This document shows, one piece after another, positions 36,610 to 48,481 of a stretch of DNA of 64,000 bases. The stretch's first letter is position 1. Every line of letters starts with the position of its first letter. The stretch spans positions 372,001-436,000 of the forward strand of contig NZ_ML133521.1 of assembly GCF_003985145.1 (NCBI RefSeq), read 5' to 3'. The notes beneath the pieces were generated by a model, which was not told the origin of the DNA, did not search any database, and saw only the letters and a list, made by a program, of their open reading frames with translations. Source of the stretch: Rhizobium anhuiense (GTDB taxonomy: Bacteria; Pseudomonadota; Alphaproteobacteria; Rhizobiales; Rhizobiaceae). The position numbers and the translations under genes are program-made.

Positions 36610-37018
36610 GTTTCGCCCTGGCGAGGTGATAACCTATCCCTATCTCTGGGCATGGCAGCAGCAGCGTGGTGAGACGGAGTGGCGCAAACAGCGCCCGGTC
36701 TGTGTCATCATTGCGATCCGCAGTGCGAGCGATGGAAATACGCATCTCGCCCTTCTGGCAATCACCACGCAACCGCCGCCGTCGGGAAGGGCTGCGCTGG
36801 AAATTCCCGATATCGAACGTCGGCGTGCTGGTCTCGGTGATCTCAAACAAAGTTGGATCGTCGTCGACGAATACAATTACGATATCGTCGAGCGTTCCTG
36901 GTACATCGAGCCTCATCAGGAGGTTCTTGGTCGCTTCAGCAAGTCCTTCGTGATGAAGATTGCCGTCATGTTCGCGAACGCGCGGGGCCGGTCAGAACGA
37001 GTCAATCGATTCGACTGA
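36599..37018 (+). CDS. PemK/MazF-like toxin candidate
   Basis: This 139-residue protein starts at ATG 36599, overlapping the antitoxin stop. The order of features fits a PemK/MazF-type endoribonuclease: [12 protein letters not shown] at the start, [14 protein letters not shown] with the usual R-P-x-x-V strand, [11 protein letters not shown], then [15 protein letters not shown]. The motifs are divergent, so it could be a related fold with another target. Its last 17 bases overlap the convergent AraC gene, so high transcription of either could affect the other. It most likely acts as a stress-responsive or plasmid-maintenance toxin. Confidence 0.65.
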   Translation: MNHEFRPGEVITYPYLWAWQQQRGETEWRKQRPVCVIIAIRSASDGNTHLALLAITTQPPPSGRAALEIPDIERRRAGLGDLKQSWIVVDEYNYDIVERSWYIEPHQEVLGRFSKSFVMKIAVMFANARGRSERVNRFD

Positions 37019-38075
37019 CATCCTCTCGATTTTCCGTTCCGTCCCGCCGAAAGGCCTCAGGGCTCTTGCCTATCCATTTCCTGAAGGCCCGGAAGAAGGC
37101 GCTCGGCTCGGAATAGCCGAGCTGGACGGCGATCTCGCCGATGGTCTTCGGCGTGTTCAGCAGCAGGTCAACGGCGAGATCCCGGCGGATGTCATCCTTG
37201 ATGGCGGCATAGCTTTGTCCCTCGTCGTGCAGGCGGTGGCGGAGCGTGGAGGGCGGCATGCGCATATCAGCGGCGAGCTCGGCGAAGCTCCGCCACATGG
37301 CAGGTGTTGCCTGACTCAAGCGGCGGCGCACGGCTGCGGCGATGCCGGCATCATAGCGGTAGCGCACCAGAATATTGGCGGGCGCGCCGCGCAGGAACTG
37401 TTTGAGCGCCTGTTCGCTGCGTGAAATCGGCAGGTCGAGCAGGGTGCTGTCAAAGCCCAGCCGGCTGATGGCTTGCGAGAAACGCACCGGCGCACCGAAG
37501 AACAGCCGGTAGTCGGCGCCCTGTTTAGGCTCGGCGCAGCGGAAATCGACGCGCCGGATCGGAATGCGCCGGCCAACCAGCCAGCAGATGATGCCGTGCA
37601 GGATGATCCAATAGGTACGGTAGGCGAAGGCCGAACGCGGGCCGCCGGCATCCCGAAGCTCGACCTCGGCCAGACCGTCGCGGATGACGAGCTGTCCCCT
37701 GGGATCGTCGAGCACGATATCGAGGAAACGCAGCGCCCGACGAAGCGCATGACCCAGCGTCGGCGCATGCAGCACAGAGTGGCAGAGCAGTGTGAAGCTG
37801 CCGCTGCGCATCGGTCGGCCGCCCATGCCGAAGAATTCGTCGTCGAGCTCGGCGGCGATGGCCAGCCACAGCGCGCCGTAGGTTTCTGCCGAGACCGGCT
37901 GGTCGACCCGGGGCAGTCCCACGCGCGCAAGAATAGGCTGCGTCGGCTTATCTAGTCGCCGCAGGCTGTCGAGCGCCTCCTCGACAAAGGCCGGCGCAAT
38001 CATCCGTCGCTCGATTTCGGCCACCCCACCCTCGCTATGGCAAAACTGGCCGAAATAATGGAGCATTTCTGTCAT
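37002..38075 (-). CDS. AraC-family transcriptional regulator
   Basis: This 357-residue regulator has a C-terminal double helix-turn-helix: [19 protein letters not shown] and then [20 protein letters not shown], the latter nearly canonical. The N-terminal 200 residues match the effector domain of OruR/ArgR-like AraC proteins ([20 protein letters not shown]). ATG 38075 was chosen; TTG 38084 or ATG 38063 remain possible. It is divergent from the isoleucine/valine operon that begins 83 bases away, so it is the likely activator of branched-chain 2-oxoacid breakdown. The inducer is unknown. Confidence 0.85.
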   Translation of the reverse strand: MTEMLHYFGQFCHSEGGVAEIERRMIAPAFVEEALDSLRRLDKPTQPILARVGLPRVDQPVSAETYGALWLAIAAELDDEFFGMGGRPMRSGSFTLLCHSVLHAPTLGHALRRALRFLDIVLDDPRGQLVIRDGLAEVELRDAGGPRSAFAYRTYWIILHGIICWLVGRRIPIRRVDFRCAEPKQGADYRLFFGAPVRFSQAISRLGFDSTLLDLPISRSEQALKQFLRGAPANILVRYRYDAGIAAAVRRRLSQATPAMWRSFAELAADMRMPPSTLRHRLHDEGQSYAAIKDDIRRDLAVDLLLNTPKTIGEIAVQLGYSEPSAFFRAFRKWIGKSPEAFRRDGTENREDVSRID

Positions 38076-38158
38076 CGCTTGCAATAGGTGGAGCGAATAG
38101 AATCGTACCCGTCGGTTGCGCTTGGAGGCGGTCGCCGCCGGCAGGGAGGAACAGATTC

Positions 38159-38926
38159 ATGTTGATCCAAGGAGCAAGCTTCATCGTCACCGGTGGTGGC
38201 TCCGGCCTCGGTGCTGCCACGGTGCGCGCGCTTGTCGAGGCAGGCGGGCGCGTGACGATCGCCGATCTCAATGTCGAAGCGGGCGAACATGTCGCCTGGG
38301 AATTCGCAAGCGCTGCACAGTTCGTCAAGGCCGACGTGGCCGATGAGAAGCAGGGAGCAGCGGTGGTTGCCGCTGCCGTCGACGCCTTCGGCGGCTTGCG
38401 CGGCTTGGTGAATTGCGCCGGCGTCGCACCGGCCGAAAAGGTGATCGGCCGCGACGGGCCGCATCGGCTGGAAAGTTTTGCCCGCACGGTCGGAATCAAT
38501 CTCATCGGCACGTTCAACATGATCCGGCTTGCCGCCACAGCGATCCAGAAGACCGATCCGGATGCCGAAGGCGAACGCGGCGTCATCGTCAATACGGCCT
38601 CGGTCGCCGCCTTCGACGGTCAGATCGGCCAGGCAGCCTATGCCGCCTCCAAGGGTGGGGTGGCGGCGATGACCTTGCCGATCGCCCGCGAGCTTGCGCG
38701 TCACGGCATTCGCGTCGTCGCGATCGCGCCCGGCATTTTCGAGACGCCGATGATGGCTGATATGCCGGCTGAGGTTCAGGCCGCACTCGGCAAGAGCGTG
38801 CCCTTTCCACCGCGGCTCGGCCGGCCGGCGGAATTTGCCGGGCTGGTGCGCCATATCTTGGAAAACAACATGCTGAACGGCGAGGTCATCCGCCTCGACG
38901 GCGCATTGCGGATGGGCGCGCGGTGA
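38159..38926 (+). CDS. SDR 3-hydroxyacyl-CoA dehydrogenase (HSD10-like)
   Basis: This 255-residue short-chain dehydrogenase probably oxidises 2-methyl-3-hydroxybutyryl-CoA in isoleucine breakdown. The start follows GGGAGGA. Cofactor motif [13 protein letters not shown] lies at residues 11-23, with [12 protein letters not shown] near 83. The active site is [20 protein letters not shown] followed by Lys (Ser, Tyr-x-x-x-Lys). The stretch [15 protein letters not shown] and the ending [11 protein letters not shown] are typical of human HSD10-like enzymes. The thiolase that would use its product follows immediately. Confidence 0.87.
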   Translation: MLIQGASFIVTGGGSGLGAATVRALVEAGGRVTIADLNVEAGEHVAWEFASAAQFVKADVADEKQGAAVVAAAVDAFGGLRGLVNCAGVAPAEKVIGRDGPHRLESFARTVGINLIGTFNMIRLAATAIQKTDPDAEGERGVIVNTASVAAFDGQIGQAAYAASKGGVAAMTLPIARELARHGIRVVAIAPGIFETPMMADMPAEVQAALGKSVPFPPRLGRPAEFAGLVRHILENNMLNGEVIRLDGALRMGAR

Positions 38927-38949
38927 ACGCGTCGCCCCAAGGAGGAAAG

Positions 38950-40137
38950 ATGGTTTTGCAGGATCCCATCGTCATCGTCGGTGCAGCGCGCACCCCGATC
39001 GGCAGCTTTCAGGGAGAGCTGAAAGAGGCGACAGCGCCGGAGCTTGGAGCGACGGCGATCCGCGCAGCGCTTGAGCGCAGCCGCATCGCGGCCGAGGCGA
39101 TCGAGGAGGTTATCTTCGGTTGTGTCCTGCCGGCCGGGCAGGGCCAGGCGCCGGCGCGCCAGGCGGCGATCCATGCCGGCCTGCCTTTCGCGACGGCGGC
39201 CAGCACCGTCAACAAGATGTGCGGCTCGGGCATGAAGGCCGTGATGATGGCGCATGACCTGATCGCCGCAGGCAGCGCCTCGGTGGCGGTTGCAGGCGGC
39301 ATGGAAAGCATGACGAATGCGCCCTATCTCCTTGACAAGGCCCGTGGCGGCTACAGGCTCGGCCATGGGCGTGTCGTGGATCATATGTTCCTCGACGGGC
39401 TGGAGGATGCTTATGACAAGGGGCGCTTGATGGGCAGCTTCGCGGAGGATTGCGCCGAGGCCTATCAGTTCACGCGCGAGGCGCAGGACAGCTACGCCAT
39501 CGCCTCGCTGACGCGGGCGCAGAAGGCGATTGCCGAAGGCTGTTTCGACCGCGAGATCGTGCCGGTTACGGTGAAATCCGGCAGGACTGAGCAGGTGGCG
39601 AGCCGCGACGAACAGCCCGGCAAGGCGAAGCTCGACAAGATCCCGACGCTGAAACCGGCCTTCCGAGACGGCGGCACGGTGACTGCCGCCAATTCCAGCT
39701 CGATTTCCGATGGCGCGGCAGCCCTCGTGCTGATGCGCCGTTCCGAGGCGGAGCATCGCGGCCTCAAGCCGCTTGCCACCATCCTTGGCCATGCCACCCA
39801 TTCGCAGGCGCCCAATCTTTTCGCTACCGCACCGATCGGTGCGCTGCAGAAACTGTCCGATCGCACCGGCTTATCGTTGTCGGAGGTCGATCTTTTCGAA
39901 ATCAACGAGGCCTTTGCCGTCGTCGCCATGGCGGCGATGCGCGATCTCAACCTGCCGCATGAGAAGGTCAATGTGCATGGCGGCGCCTGCGCGCTCGGCC
40001 ATCCGATCGGCGCTTCGGGGGCCCGGATCCTGGTGACGCTGCTTGCGGCGCTGGAGCGCTACGATCTGAAGCGCGGCATGGCGGCGCTCTGCATCGGCGG
40101 CGGCGAGGCGACCGCCGTCGCCATCGAGCGGCAATAG
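38950..40137 (+). CDS. Acetyl-CoA C-acyltransferase (thiolase)
   Basis: This 395-residue thiolase would cleave 2-methylacetoacetyl-CoA to acetyl-CoA and propionyl-CoA, or acetoacetyl-CoA to two acetyl-CoA. ATG 38950 follows AAGGAGG and is better supported than GTG 38923. The nucleophilic Cys is in [13 protein letters not shown] near residue 90, the His in [15 protein letters not shown] near 350 and the second Cys in [13 protein letters not shown] near 381. It lies between the SDR and the acyl-CoA dehydrogenase of the same operon. Confidence 0.9.
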   Translation: MVLQDPIVIVGAARTPIGSFQGELKEATAPELGATAIRAALERSRIAAEAIEEVIFGCVLPAGQGQAPARQAAIHAGLPFATAASTVNKMCGSGMKAVMMAHDLIAAGSASVAVAGGMESMTNAPYLLDKARGGYRLGHGRVVDHMFLDGLEDAYDKGRLMGSFAEDCAEAYQFTREAQDSYAIASLTRAQKAIAEGCFDREIVPVTVKSGRTEQVASRDEQPGKAKLDKIPTLKPAFRDGGTVTAANSSSISDGAAALVLMRRSEAEHRGLKPLATILGHATHSQAPNLFATAPIGALQKLSDRTGLSLSEVDLFEINEAFAVVAMAAMRDLNLPHEKVNVHGGACALGHPIGASGARILVTLLAALERYDLKRGMAALCIGGGEATAVAIERQ

Positions 40138-40150
40138 GAGGAGAGAACAG

Positions 40151-41278
40151 ATGATCCTTTCCGACCTCCAGCAGCAGATTTCAGATCTCGCCCGCGACTT
40201 TGCCCGCGACCGGCTGGCGCCGGGGGCAGCCAAACGCGACCGGGAGCATCTCTTTCCGCGCGAGGAACTGAAGGAGATGGGTGAACTCGGGCTGCTCGGC
40301 ATGCTGGTGCCGGAAGCCTATGGCGGCTCGGATACCGGCGTGGTCGCCTATGCCGCAGCACTTGAGGAGATCGCCGCCGGCGACGGAGCCTGTTCGACGA
40401 TCATGAGCGTGCACAGTTCCGTTGGCTGTGTGCCGATCCTGAAATTCGGCACCGAGGAGCAGCGGCAGCGTTTCCTGCCGAAACTGGCCAACGGCGAATG
40501 GATTGGCGGCTTTGCGCTGACCGAGCCGCAGGCGGGTTCGGATGCCTCGAACCTGAAGACCCGGGCGCGGCGTGACAGTGACCACTATGTGCTCGACGGC
40601 TCCAAGCAATTCATCACCTCGGGAAAGAACGGCGATGTCATCATCGTCTTTGCCGTCACCGATCCCGACGCCGGCAAGAAAGGCATTACCGCCTTCATCG
40701 TGCCGACGGAGACGCCAGGCTACGAGGTGATCCGCGTCGAAGAGAAGCTTGGGCTGCATTCCACCGATACCTGCCAGATCGCCTTCAACAACATGCGCAT
40801 CCCGGCCGGGCTGAGGCTCGGTGCGGAAGGTGAAGGTTATCGCATCGCGCTCGCCAATCTCGAGGGCGGGCGGATCGGCATTGCGGCGCAGGCCGTCGGC
40901 ATGGCGCGGGCGGCCTTCGAGGCGGCGCGCGACTACGCCCGCGAGCGCACGGCCTTCGGCAAACCGATCTTTGAGCACCAGGCCGTGGCCTTCCGCCTTG
41001 CCGATATGGCGGTGCGGATCGAGGCGGCGCGGCAGCTCGTCTTTCATGCCGCCTCGCTCCGGGAGGCGGGGCTGCCCTGTCTGTCGGAAGCCTCGATGGC
41101 GAAGCTCTTTGCCTCCGAGATGGCCGAGCGTGTCTGCTCCGATGCGATCCAGATCCATGGAGGTTATGGCTACATGGCCGACTATCCGGTCGAGCGCATC
41201 TACCGCGATGTGCGCATCTGCCAGATCTACGAAGGAACGAGCGACGTGCAGCGCATGGTGATCGCCCGCAATCTATAG
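40151..41278 (+). CDS. Short/branched-chain acyl-CoA dehydrogenase
   Basis: This 375-residue FAD enzyme probably oxidises isobutyryl- or 2-methylbutyryl-CoA made by the downstream dehydrogenase complex. ATG 40151 follows AGGAGGAGAG. Unlike the isovaleryl enzyme at 35035-36180, it keeps the catalytic Glu in [10 protein letters not shown] near residue 362. Other motifs are [35 protein letters not shown] and [20 protein letters not shown]. Its position between thiolase and E1-alpha fits valine/isoleucine catabolism. Confidence 0.88.
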   Translation: MILSDLQQQISDLARDFARDRLAPGAAKRDREHLFPREELKEMGELGLLGMLVPEAYGGSDTGVVAYAAALEEIAAGDGACSTIMSVHSSVGCVPILKFGTEEQRQRFLPKLANGEWIGGFALTEPQAGSDASNLKTRARRDSDHYVLDGSKQFITSGKNGDVIIVFAVTDPDAGKKGITAFIVPTETPGYEVIRVEEKLGLHSTDTCQIAFNNMRIPAGLRLGAEGEGYRIALANLEGGRIGIAAQAVGMARAAFEAARDYARERTAFGKPIFEHQAVAFRLADMAVRIEAARQLVFHAASLREAGLPCLSEASMAKLFASEMAERVCSDAIQIHGGYGYMADYPVERIYRDVRICQIYEGTSDVQRMVIARNL

Positions 41279-42574
<1,296 letters not shown>

Positions 42575-42575
42575 C

Positions 42576-43589
42576 ATGGCCAGGATGACGATGATCGAGG
42601 CGGTGCGCAGCGCCATGGACGTCTCGATGGCGAAGGACGACAATGTCGTCGTTTTCGGCGAGGACGTCGGCTATTTCGGCGGCGTCTTTCGCTCGACGCA
42701 GGGCCTGCAGGCAAAATACGGCAGAACACGCTGCTTCGATACGCCGATCAGCGAATCCGGCATCGTCGGCACGGCGATCGGCATGGCCGCCTACGGGCTG
42801 AAGCCCTGTGTCGAAATCCAGTTCGCCGATTACATGTATCCGGCCTATGACCAGCTGACGCAGGAGGCGGCGCGCATCCGCTACCGGTCCAACGGCGATT
42901 TCACCTGCCCGATCGTCGTGCGCATGCCGACCGGCGGCGGTATCTTCGGCGGCCAGACGCACAGCCAGAGCCCGGAGGCGCTTTTTACCCACGTCTGCGG
43001 GCTGAAGGTGATCGTGCCTTCCAATCCCTACGATGCCAAAGGCCTGCTGATCGCAGCGATCGAGGATCCCGATCCCGTCATGTTCCTGGAGCCGAAGCGG
43101 CTCTATAACGGCCCCTTCGACGGCCATCACGAGAAGCCGGTGACGCCCTGGTCGAAGCATGACCTCGGCGAGGTGCCCGATGGCCATTACACTATTCCGA
43201 TCGGCAAGGCCGAGGTGCGGCGCGTCGGATCGGCGGTGACCGTGATTGCCTACGGCACCATGGTGCATGTGGCGCTTGCCGCAGCCGAAGATGCCGGCAT
43301 CGATGCCGAGGTGATCGATTTGAGGAGCCTGCTGCCGCTCGATCTCGATGCGATCGTCAAATCGGTCGCCAAGACGGGGCGCTGCGTCGTCGTGCATGAG
43401 GCAACCCTGACGTCGGGCTTCGGCGCCGAGGTCGCAGCACTGGTGCAGGAACATTGCTTCTATCATCTCGAGGCGCCGGTCGTGCGTGTCGCCGGCTGGG
43501 ACACGCCCTATCCGCATGCGCAGGAGTGGGACTATTTCCCCGGTCCCGGCCGTGTCGGGCGGGCGCTTGCCGAAGTCATGGAGGCCTGA
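42576..43589 (+). CDS. bkdA2: Branched-chain 2-oxoacid dehydrogenase E1 beta
   Basis: This 337-residue partner subunit completes the TPP site. Motifs include FGEDVGYFGGVFRST near residue 28, DTPISESGIVGTAIGMA, and the K+-binding and interface stretch PTGGGIFGGQTHSQSPEALF. The C-terminal domain shows VIDLRSLLPLDLDAI and HEATLTSGFGAEVAALVQE. ATG 42576 lies one base after the alpha-subunit stop, a spacing that suggests coupled translation and a 1:1 ratio. Confidence 0.93.
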   Translation: MARMTMIEAVRSAMDVSMAKDDNVVVFGEDVGYFGGVFRSTQGLQAKYGRTRCFDTPISESGIVGTAIGMAAYGLKPCVEIQFADYMYPAYDQLTQEAARIRYRSNGDFTCPIVVRMPTGGGIFGGQTHSQSPEALFTHVCGLKVIVPSNPYDAKGLLIAAIEDPDPVMFLEPKRLYNGPFDGHHEKPVTPWSKHDLGEVPDGHYTIPIGKAEVRRVGSAVTVIAYGTMVHVALAAAEDAGIDAEVIDLRSLLPLDLDAIVKSVAKTGRCVVVHEATLTSGFGAEVAALVQEHCFYHLEAPVVRVAGWDTPYPHAQEWDYFPGPGRVGRALAEVMEA

Positions 43590-43592
43590 GCC

Positions 43593-44834
43593 GTGGGCGA
43601 ATTCATCATCAAGATGCCCGATGTCGGGGAAGGGGTCGCCGAGGCCGAGATTGTGGAATGGCACGTGAAGACAGGCGATCCCGTCCGCGAGGACATGGTG
43701 ATTGCCGCCGTCATGACCGACAAGGCCACCGTGGAAATTCCGTCGCCCGTCCATGGCACCGTCATCTGGCTTGCCGGCGAGGTCGGAGACCGCATCGCGG
43801 TCAAGGCCCCGCTGGTGCGGATCGAGACGGCGGGAGATGTCGGCGAGACGCAGCCTGTGGTGATTGGGCAGGCGCCGATTGCCGAAGCCCCCATGGCCGA
43901 CATTGCAAAACCTACCCCGGCAGCGCCAGCGCCAGCGCCAGTGCCGGCGGCTGCATCGACGGAAAAGCCGCTTGCCGCTCCCTCGGTGCGGCTTTTTGCC
44001 AGGGAAAGCGGTGTCGATCTCAGGCAGGTGCAGGGGACAGGACCGGCCGGGCGTATCCTGCGCGAGGATATCGAGCAATTCCTGACCCCAGGAGCCGCTC
44101 CCGCAGCAGTGAAGAACGGTTTTGCCAGGAAGACGGCGACCGAGGAGATCAAGCTGACCGGCCTGCGCCGCCGCATCGCCGAGAAGATGGTGCTTTCCGC
44201 CTCGCGCATCCCCCACATCACCTATGTGGAGGAAGTGGATATGACCGCGCTCGAGGAGCTTCGCGCCACCATGAACGGCGACCGCAGGCCAGGCCACCCG
44301 AAGCTGACTGTTCTGCCCTTCCTGATGCGCGCACTGGTCAAGGCGATTTCCGAGCAGCCTGACGTCAATGCCACCTTCGACGACGATGCCGGCATCATCA
44401 CCCGCCACGGTGCCGTCCATATCGGCATCGCCACACAGACGCCGGCCGGCCTGACCGTGCCGGTGGTCCGGCATGCGGAAGCCCGCGGCATCTGGGATTG
44501 CGCCGCCGAGATGAACCGGCTGGCGGAAGCAGCACGATCCGGGACGGCGACGCGCGATGAGCTTTCCGGCTCCACCATCACCATCAGCTCGCTCGGCGCG
44601 CTCGGCGGCATCGTCTCGACACCCATCATCAATCATCCCGAGGTGGCGATCATCGGCGTCAACAAGATCGCCACGCGACCGGTCTGGGACGGCGCGCAAT
44701 TCGTGCCGCGCAAGATGATGAACCTCTCCTCCAGTTTCGACCATCGCATCATCGACGGCTGGAATGCGGCAAACTTCGTGCAGCGCATCCGCACGCTGAT
44801 CGAAACGCCGGCGCTCATTTTCATCGAAGGCTGA
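43593..44834 (+). CDS. bkdB: Branched-chain 2-oxoacid dehydrogenase E2 (lipoamide acyltransferase)
   Basis: This 413-residue core subunit has three regions. A lipoyl domain carries the lipoylated Lys in [13 protein letters not shown] near residue 44. A Pro/Ala-rich linker ([13 protein letters not shown]) leads to a peripheral-subunit-binding domain ([20 protein letters not shown], then [13 protein letters not shown]). The catalytic domain has the active-site His and Asp in [15 protein letters not shown] near the end. The start is GTG 43593, with GGAGG at 43580-43584. It precedes the E3 gene by five bases. Confidence 0.92.
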   Translation: MGEFIIKMPDVGEGVAEAEIVEWHVKTGDPVREDMVIAAVMTDKATVEIPSPVHGTVIWLAGEVGDRIAVKAPLVRIETAGDVGETQPVVIGQAPIAEAPMADIAKPTPAAPAPAPVPAAASTEKPLAAPSVRLFARESGVDLRQVQGTGPAGRILREDIEQFLTPGAAPAAVKNGFARKTATEEIKLTGLRRRIAEKMVLSASRIPHITYVEEVDMTALEELRATMNGDRRPGHPKLTVLPFLMRALVKAISEQPDVNATFDDDAGIITRHGAVHIGIATQTPAGLTVPVVRHAEARGIWDCAAEMNRLAEAARSGTATRDELSGSTITISSLGALGGIVSTPIINHPEVAIIGVNKIATRPVWDGAQFVPRKMMNLSSSFDHRIIDGWNAANFVQRIRTLIETPALIFIEG

Positions 44835-44839
44835 GATCC

Positions 44840-46237
44840 ATGAAAGAGATCCTCTGCAAGCTCCTCGTCATCGGCGCCGGTCCGGGCGGCTATGTCTGCG
44901 CCATCCGCGCCGGACAGCTCGGCATCGATACCGTCATCGTCGAGGCCGGTAAACCGGGTGGCACCTGCCTGACGGTCGGCTGCATTCCCTCCAAAGCGCT
45001 GATCCATGCGGCTGAGGAATTCGACGCGACGCAAAAGATGCTGGCTGGCAGGAACCCGATGGGCATCCGCGTCGAAGGCGCCTCGATCGATCTCGGCAGA
45101 ACGATTGCCTGGAAGGACGGGATCGTCGGCCGGCTCACAGGCGGTGTTTCGGGACTGCTGCAAAAGGCGCGGGTCAAGATCGTCCACGGTCGGGCCCGCT
45201 TCCGCGACGGCAAGACGGTGGAGGTGGAGACGGAAACCGGCCAGCAGATCATCCGGGCCGAGACCGTGGTGATCGCCACCGGTTCCGATCCGGTGGAGCT
45301 TGCCGATCTGCCTTTCGGCGGCCGCGTCATGTCCTCGACAGAGGCGCTGTCGCTGACCGAGCTGCCGAACAAACTCGTCGTGGTCGGCGGCGGTTATATC
45401 GGGCTGGAGCTCGGGACGGCCTTTTCCAAGATGGGATCTGATGTGACGGTCGTCGAGGCGACGCCGCAGGTGCTGCCCCAATATGATGCCGAGCTGGTGC
45501 GGCCCGTCATGCGCAAGTTGGCCGAAGGCGGTATCCGGGTGTTGACCGGCGCCAAGGCGATCGGCCTTGCCGACGATGGCGACGCATTGATCGTCGAAAC
45601 ACCGGATGGCCGTCAGCAAAGCCTGCCGGCGGACCGCATCCTCGTCACCGTCGGCCGCCGCCCGAGAACGGCTGGGTCGGGTCTCGAAGAGCTCGATCTC
45701 GATCGTGCCGGCCCTTATCTGAGGATCGACGATCGTTGCCGCACGTCGATGCGCGGCATCTATGCGATCGGTGACGTGACCGGCGAGCCGATGCTTGCCC
45801 ACCGGGCCATGGCGCAAGGCGAGATGGTGGCTGAGATCATTGCGGGCAAGAAGCGGGCCTGGGACAAAAGATGCATTCCCGCCATCTGCTTCACCGACCC
45901 GGAGATCGTCAGCGCCGGCCTGTCGCCGGCAGAGGCGAAGGCGCAAGGCTATGAAATCCGCACCGGCCAGTTTCCGTTCAGCGCCAACGGTCGGGCGATG
46001 ACGATGCTATCCGAAGAGGGCTTCGTGCGCGTGGTGGCCCGCGCCGACACCAATCTCGTGCTCGGCCTGCAGGCGGTGGGCGCCGGGGTCTCCGAGCTCT
46101 CGGCGGCTTTTGCGCTGGCCATCGAGATGGGTGCGCGTCTGGAAGACATCGCAGGCACCATCCATGCACATCCGACCCGCAGCGAAGCGGTGATGGAGGC
46201 GGCGCTGAAAGCTTTGGGAAGTGCCCTGCATATCTGA
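44840..46237 (+). CDS. lpd: Dihydrolipoyl dehydrogenase (E3)
   Basis: This 465-residue FAD enzyme reoxidises the lipoyl groups of E2. The FAD motif is [15 protein letters not shown], the redox disulfide is in [15 protein letters not shown] near residues 38-52, the NAD motif is [12 protein letters not shown] near 182 and the second FAD motif is [19 protein letters not shown]. The C-terminal catalytic His-Glu pair is in [14 protein letters not shown]. Placement directly after E2 marks it as the dedicated E3 of the branched-chain complex. It ends the operon; decayed DNA follows. Confidence 0.93.
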   Translation: MKEILCKLLVIGAGPGGYVCAIRAGQLGIDTVIVEAGKPGGTCLTVGCIPSKALIHAAEEFDATQKMLAGRNPMGIRVEGASIDLGRTIAWKDGIVGRLTGGVSGLLQKARVKIVHGRARFRDGKTVEVETETGQQIIRAETVVIATGSDPVELADLPFGGRVMSSTEALSLTELPNKLVVVGGGYIGLELGTAFSKMGSDVTVVEATPQVLPQYDAELVRPVMRKLAEGGIRVLTGAKAIGLADDGDALIVETPDGRQQSLPADRILVTVGRRPRTAGSGLEELDLDRAGPYLRIDDRCRTSMRGIYAIGDVTGEPMLAHRAMAQGEMVAEIIAGKKRAWDKRCIPAICFTDPEIVSAGLSPAEAKAQGYEIRTGQFPFSANGRAMTMLSEEGFVRVVARADTNLVLGLQAVGAGVSELSAAFALAIEMGARLEDIAGTIHAHPTRSEAVMEAALKALGSALHI

Positions 46238-46344
46238 GGCCCAAGTCCAGGTCCGGACATTGACAATGCTGGAAGGCGTCGCGATCGGCGGCAAAACCGT
46301 CGATCACGGCTCCAATTCCTGGGGTCAAGGGGTCGCTGGTTCGA

Positions 46345-46600
46345 CATCCGTCAGATGCGACGAACCGCGCACGGTCCCGCCGATCATCAACATCAAGGAG
46401 AGCGACATCACGATGCTGGCCTCGCGCGGCCGGATCGACGCCGCTCAGCTCGCAGCTGCGACGAGGTTCCCCGCCTTATGGGAAGCGCCATCGACTACGG
46501 CCGCGAGCCGTTAGCCGGCGGCAGTCATACGGACCCGATCAGCCACAGGCAGATGCACGCGGCCGAGGAGCTTAGGCGCGTATCCGACCTCGGCTTGGCC
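46345..46600 (+). pseudogene. Frameshifted remnant of an unknown protein
   Basis: The first frame reads RCDEPRTVPPIINIKESDIT then LASRGRIDAAQLAAATRF. Near 46485-46490 sense passes to the next frame, which continues SAIDYGREPLAGGSHTDPIS then HRQMHAAEELRRVSDLG. The composition suggests a formerly functional gene, perhaps of phage or plasmid origin, but I do not recognise the family. No start with a ribosome site is present. Confidence 0.45.
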
Positions 46601-46624
46601 CTACATCATTTCGCCAACAGTTAA

Positions 46625-46795
46625 ATTAGGCGCGGTGTTGGAAGTGGCCGGATCCTGAAGATCATCCTGTTTGGCTTCTACGCCAAAGGTGGCTGGGTGG
46701 ATGAACCCTTCACAACGAAGGGCTATCGGGCGGATTTCGACCTGCTGATCATCGTCAACAACGGGAAGCCCTGCGAGTCCGCCGAGTATTGGTAA
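46625..46795 (+). pseudogene. Fragment of MNT-type nucleotidyltransferase
   Basis: The frame gives RILKIILFGFYAKGGWVDEP and then KGYRADFDLLIIVNN, ending at TAA. The layout matches the minimal nucleotidyltransferase core of HEPN/MNT proteins (LFGSYARG followed by S/A-D-F-D-L-L-I-I-V). The essential GS pair is changed to GF and the HEPN half and start are missing. It is a relic, probably of a former defence or toxin-antitoxin gene. Confidence 0.6.
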
Positions 46796-46842
46796 AGGCT
46801 GCCGACCGTCTGAGGACGGTGGTCGTCGAGATTTTCAGCAGC

Positions 46843-47526
46843 TTATAGATGTGCGACTTGGGAAGCTGCGGACATCAATTCTTCGGGACTCGGCGCCCGG
46901 CATAGATTTTGGCCTTCCTCTTCGGCTTCTGTGAAACTCCAGCGCACAGTGCCTTCCCGATCGAGCAGGAACTCGCCGATAAGCGGCATGTGACCGGCGA
47001 TCATAATCTGCCGGTCGGCCGCCGTAATTTCATACCAGTCCTTTTTCTCAAGAAAGTCGCCCGCCGCAGCCGGGTTCATCGGCACGGGCAACTCCCCCGG
47101 CAGATCGATCCGCATTGTCATGACCGCGTCCATTCCGAGCTTGTGCGGCCATTCGGTTTCATTCTCCGTGAACTCGAGGATGGGTAAACCGAAGGCGCGA
47201 TGTGAAGCCCCCACCGGGTCGGATGCGCTAAGAAGGTCGGGTAGCGGATGGTAGCGGAAGTAGAGCCGCGCCCGCTCGACTGGCGTCTTGACCACTGCGA
47301 GACATTCGATGCCTTTCTCCTTCAGGGCCGGGTTGAGTTGCGCCATCGCCGCGAGATGACGCCGGCAGAACGGACAGTGTAGGCCTCGAAACAAACCGAT
47401 CAGTAACGGGCTGCGGCCTCGAAAATCATCGAGCGCGATCTTGCCTTCGCGCGAGATCGCGTCGAATACAACATTCGGTGCCCGGTCGCCGGGTTGCAGC
47501 GGGCGGTCGACACTACTCGTGGACAT
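46843..47526 (-). CDS. Peroxiredoxin-like (AhpC/TSA redoxin) protein
   Basis: This 227-residue thioredoxin-fold protein has LQPGDRAPNVVFDAISREG at residues 10-28 and a C-x-x-C site in LFRGLHCPFCRRHLAAM near residues 45-61, which suits thiol-peroxidase or disulfide reductase chemistry. The second half contains KLGMDAVMTMRIDLPGELP and an acidic C-terminal segment, making it longer than classical peroxiredoxins. ATG 47526 follows GAGGAGG and is preferred to TTG 47532. It is a lone gene with no co-directional partner nearby. The substrate is unknown; a role in peroxide or chlorine stress is a guess. Confidence 0.72.
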   Translation of the reverse strand: MSTSSVDRPLQPGDRAPNVVFDAISREGKIALDDFRGRSPLLIGLFRGLHCPFCRRHLAAMAQLNPALKEKGIECLAVVKTPVERARLYFRYHPLPDLLSASDPVGASHRAFGLPILEFTENETEWPHKLGMDAVMTMRIDLPGELPVPMNPAAAGDFLEKKDWYEITAADRQIMIAGHMPLIGEFLLDREGTVRWSFTEAEEEGQNLCRAPSPEELMSAASQVAHL

Positions 47527-47920
47527 GAACAACCTCCTCGCCTCGGATCAGCAAAAAAGGCAACACACCCAGCGCTCCGGGGCTCGAACCCGTGCTGGGC
47601 GCAAACTCTCTACGCCGGGGCAAAGTAGCTTTCGGCCATCTGTCATATTGCCGACGTCGAGATTGAGCCGTGCGGCCCATCATAGCACGTAAAAGCGTCT
47701 GCGGGCGAGCATTCAGGCTGGTCAGCAATCCGCGGCGCTATGTCCTCTGTGAGGTCTTCGAGGGAAATCTTTTCCGCCGCTCTCGCCGGTCGATCTAAGT
47801 TTACAACCTGAGACAGTAAAATATACCATTAAATCCTACGGTAGTTTTCAATTCGTTGGTCTGATAATTTTCGTTGGTCCGCCTTACCCAATCCAACAAG
47901 GCGCAACAGTGGAGATCGTG
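47527..47920. other. Gene-free stretch
   Basis: No gene was recognised. The right half is AT-rich and probably holds the promoter of the next gene. TTCGTTGGTC occurs twice, at 47852-47861 and 47870-47879, an 18-base direct spacing that could be a regulator site. Confidence 0.4.
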
Positions 47921-48259
47921 ATGACCGATAACTCTAAGACGCCTCCCGCCAAGAAGACAATCCAAGACCCCCCAGAATACGCGGCTGCGCCCGAAGACCC
48001 CAGCCAAGCCGCTCCTTCCAACTCGTCTGGCACGGCAAAGCCTCCCCAGCCAGTATCTGAAGATCTTCGGGGCCAGCTTAAATGGAATGAGCAGCGTACC
48101 GGCGAGACCGATGATTGGTTGGGCGGGCCGCAAAACGGAGCCGAAGCGCCTGGCTCCAAGGAGAGTGGTCCGACAGGCTCGGGGAAAGTGCAGGGCGAAG
48201 GGGCAAGAAACCCCCAAACCGGCGAACGAATTGCAAGGAACCCCCAAACGGGAGAGTAG
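47921..48259 (+). CDS. Small disordered hydrophilic protein
   Basis: This 112-residue protein starts at ATG 47921 with GGAG at 47911-47914. It is rich in Pro, Glu, Gly, Ser and Lys, with no hydrophobic core or membrane segment, so it is probably intrinsically disordered. A central DWLGGPQNGAEAP follows LKWNEQRTGETD. The C-terminus is a tandem duplication of the octad ARNPQTGE, reading ARNPQTGERIARNPQTGE. No family was recognised. Similar small hydrophilic proteins in rhizobia are stress-induced, but nothing here proves that. Confidence 0.55.
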   Translation: MTDNSKTPPAKKTIQDPPEYAAAPEDPSQAAPSNSSGTAKPPQPVSEDLRGQLKWNEQRTGETDDWLGGPQNGAEAPGSKESGPTGSGKVQGEGARNPQTGERIARNPQTGE

Positions 48260-48481
48260 CAGCCGATACTGCTGCGACTTCGCGGTGTCCCACGACGGGC
48301 GCCGGTGCGAGCGCGGTTAAAGGCTTATCGAGGATTCTCACGTCAACTTGGATTGACGGATCGGGGCTGGGTTAGTCCCCGATCCGTAGCACCATCGTTT
48401 CCCCGAGAACGTGTTAAGTCGATGCGGCCCGGTCTCTGCGGCATGCCCGCGCCAAAGCTTCTCCGGCCCCACGCCGAAGCA

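Larger units (their letters stand above)
46238..46842. other. Gene-free stretch with two decayed fragments
   Basis: No intact gene is seen. The stretch contains a frameshifted fragment of an unknown protein (about 46345-46600) and the middle of a nucleotidyltransferase of the MNT type (46625-46795), both on the plus strand and without usable starts. The rest of the stretch shows no recognisable element. Confidence 0.6.
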
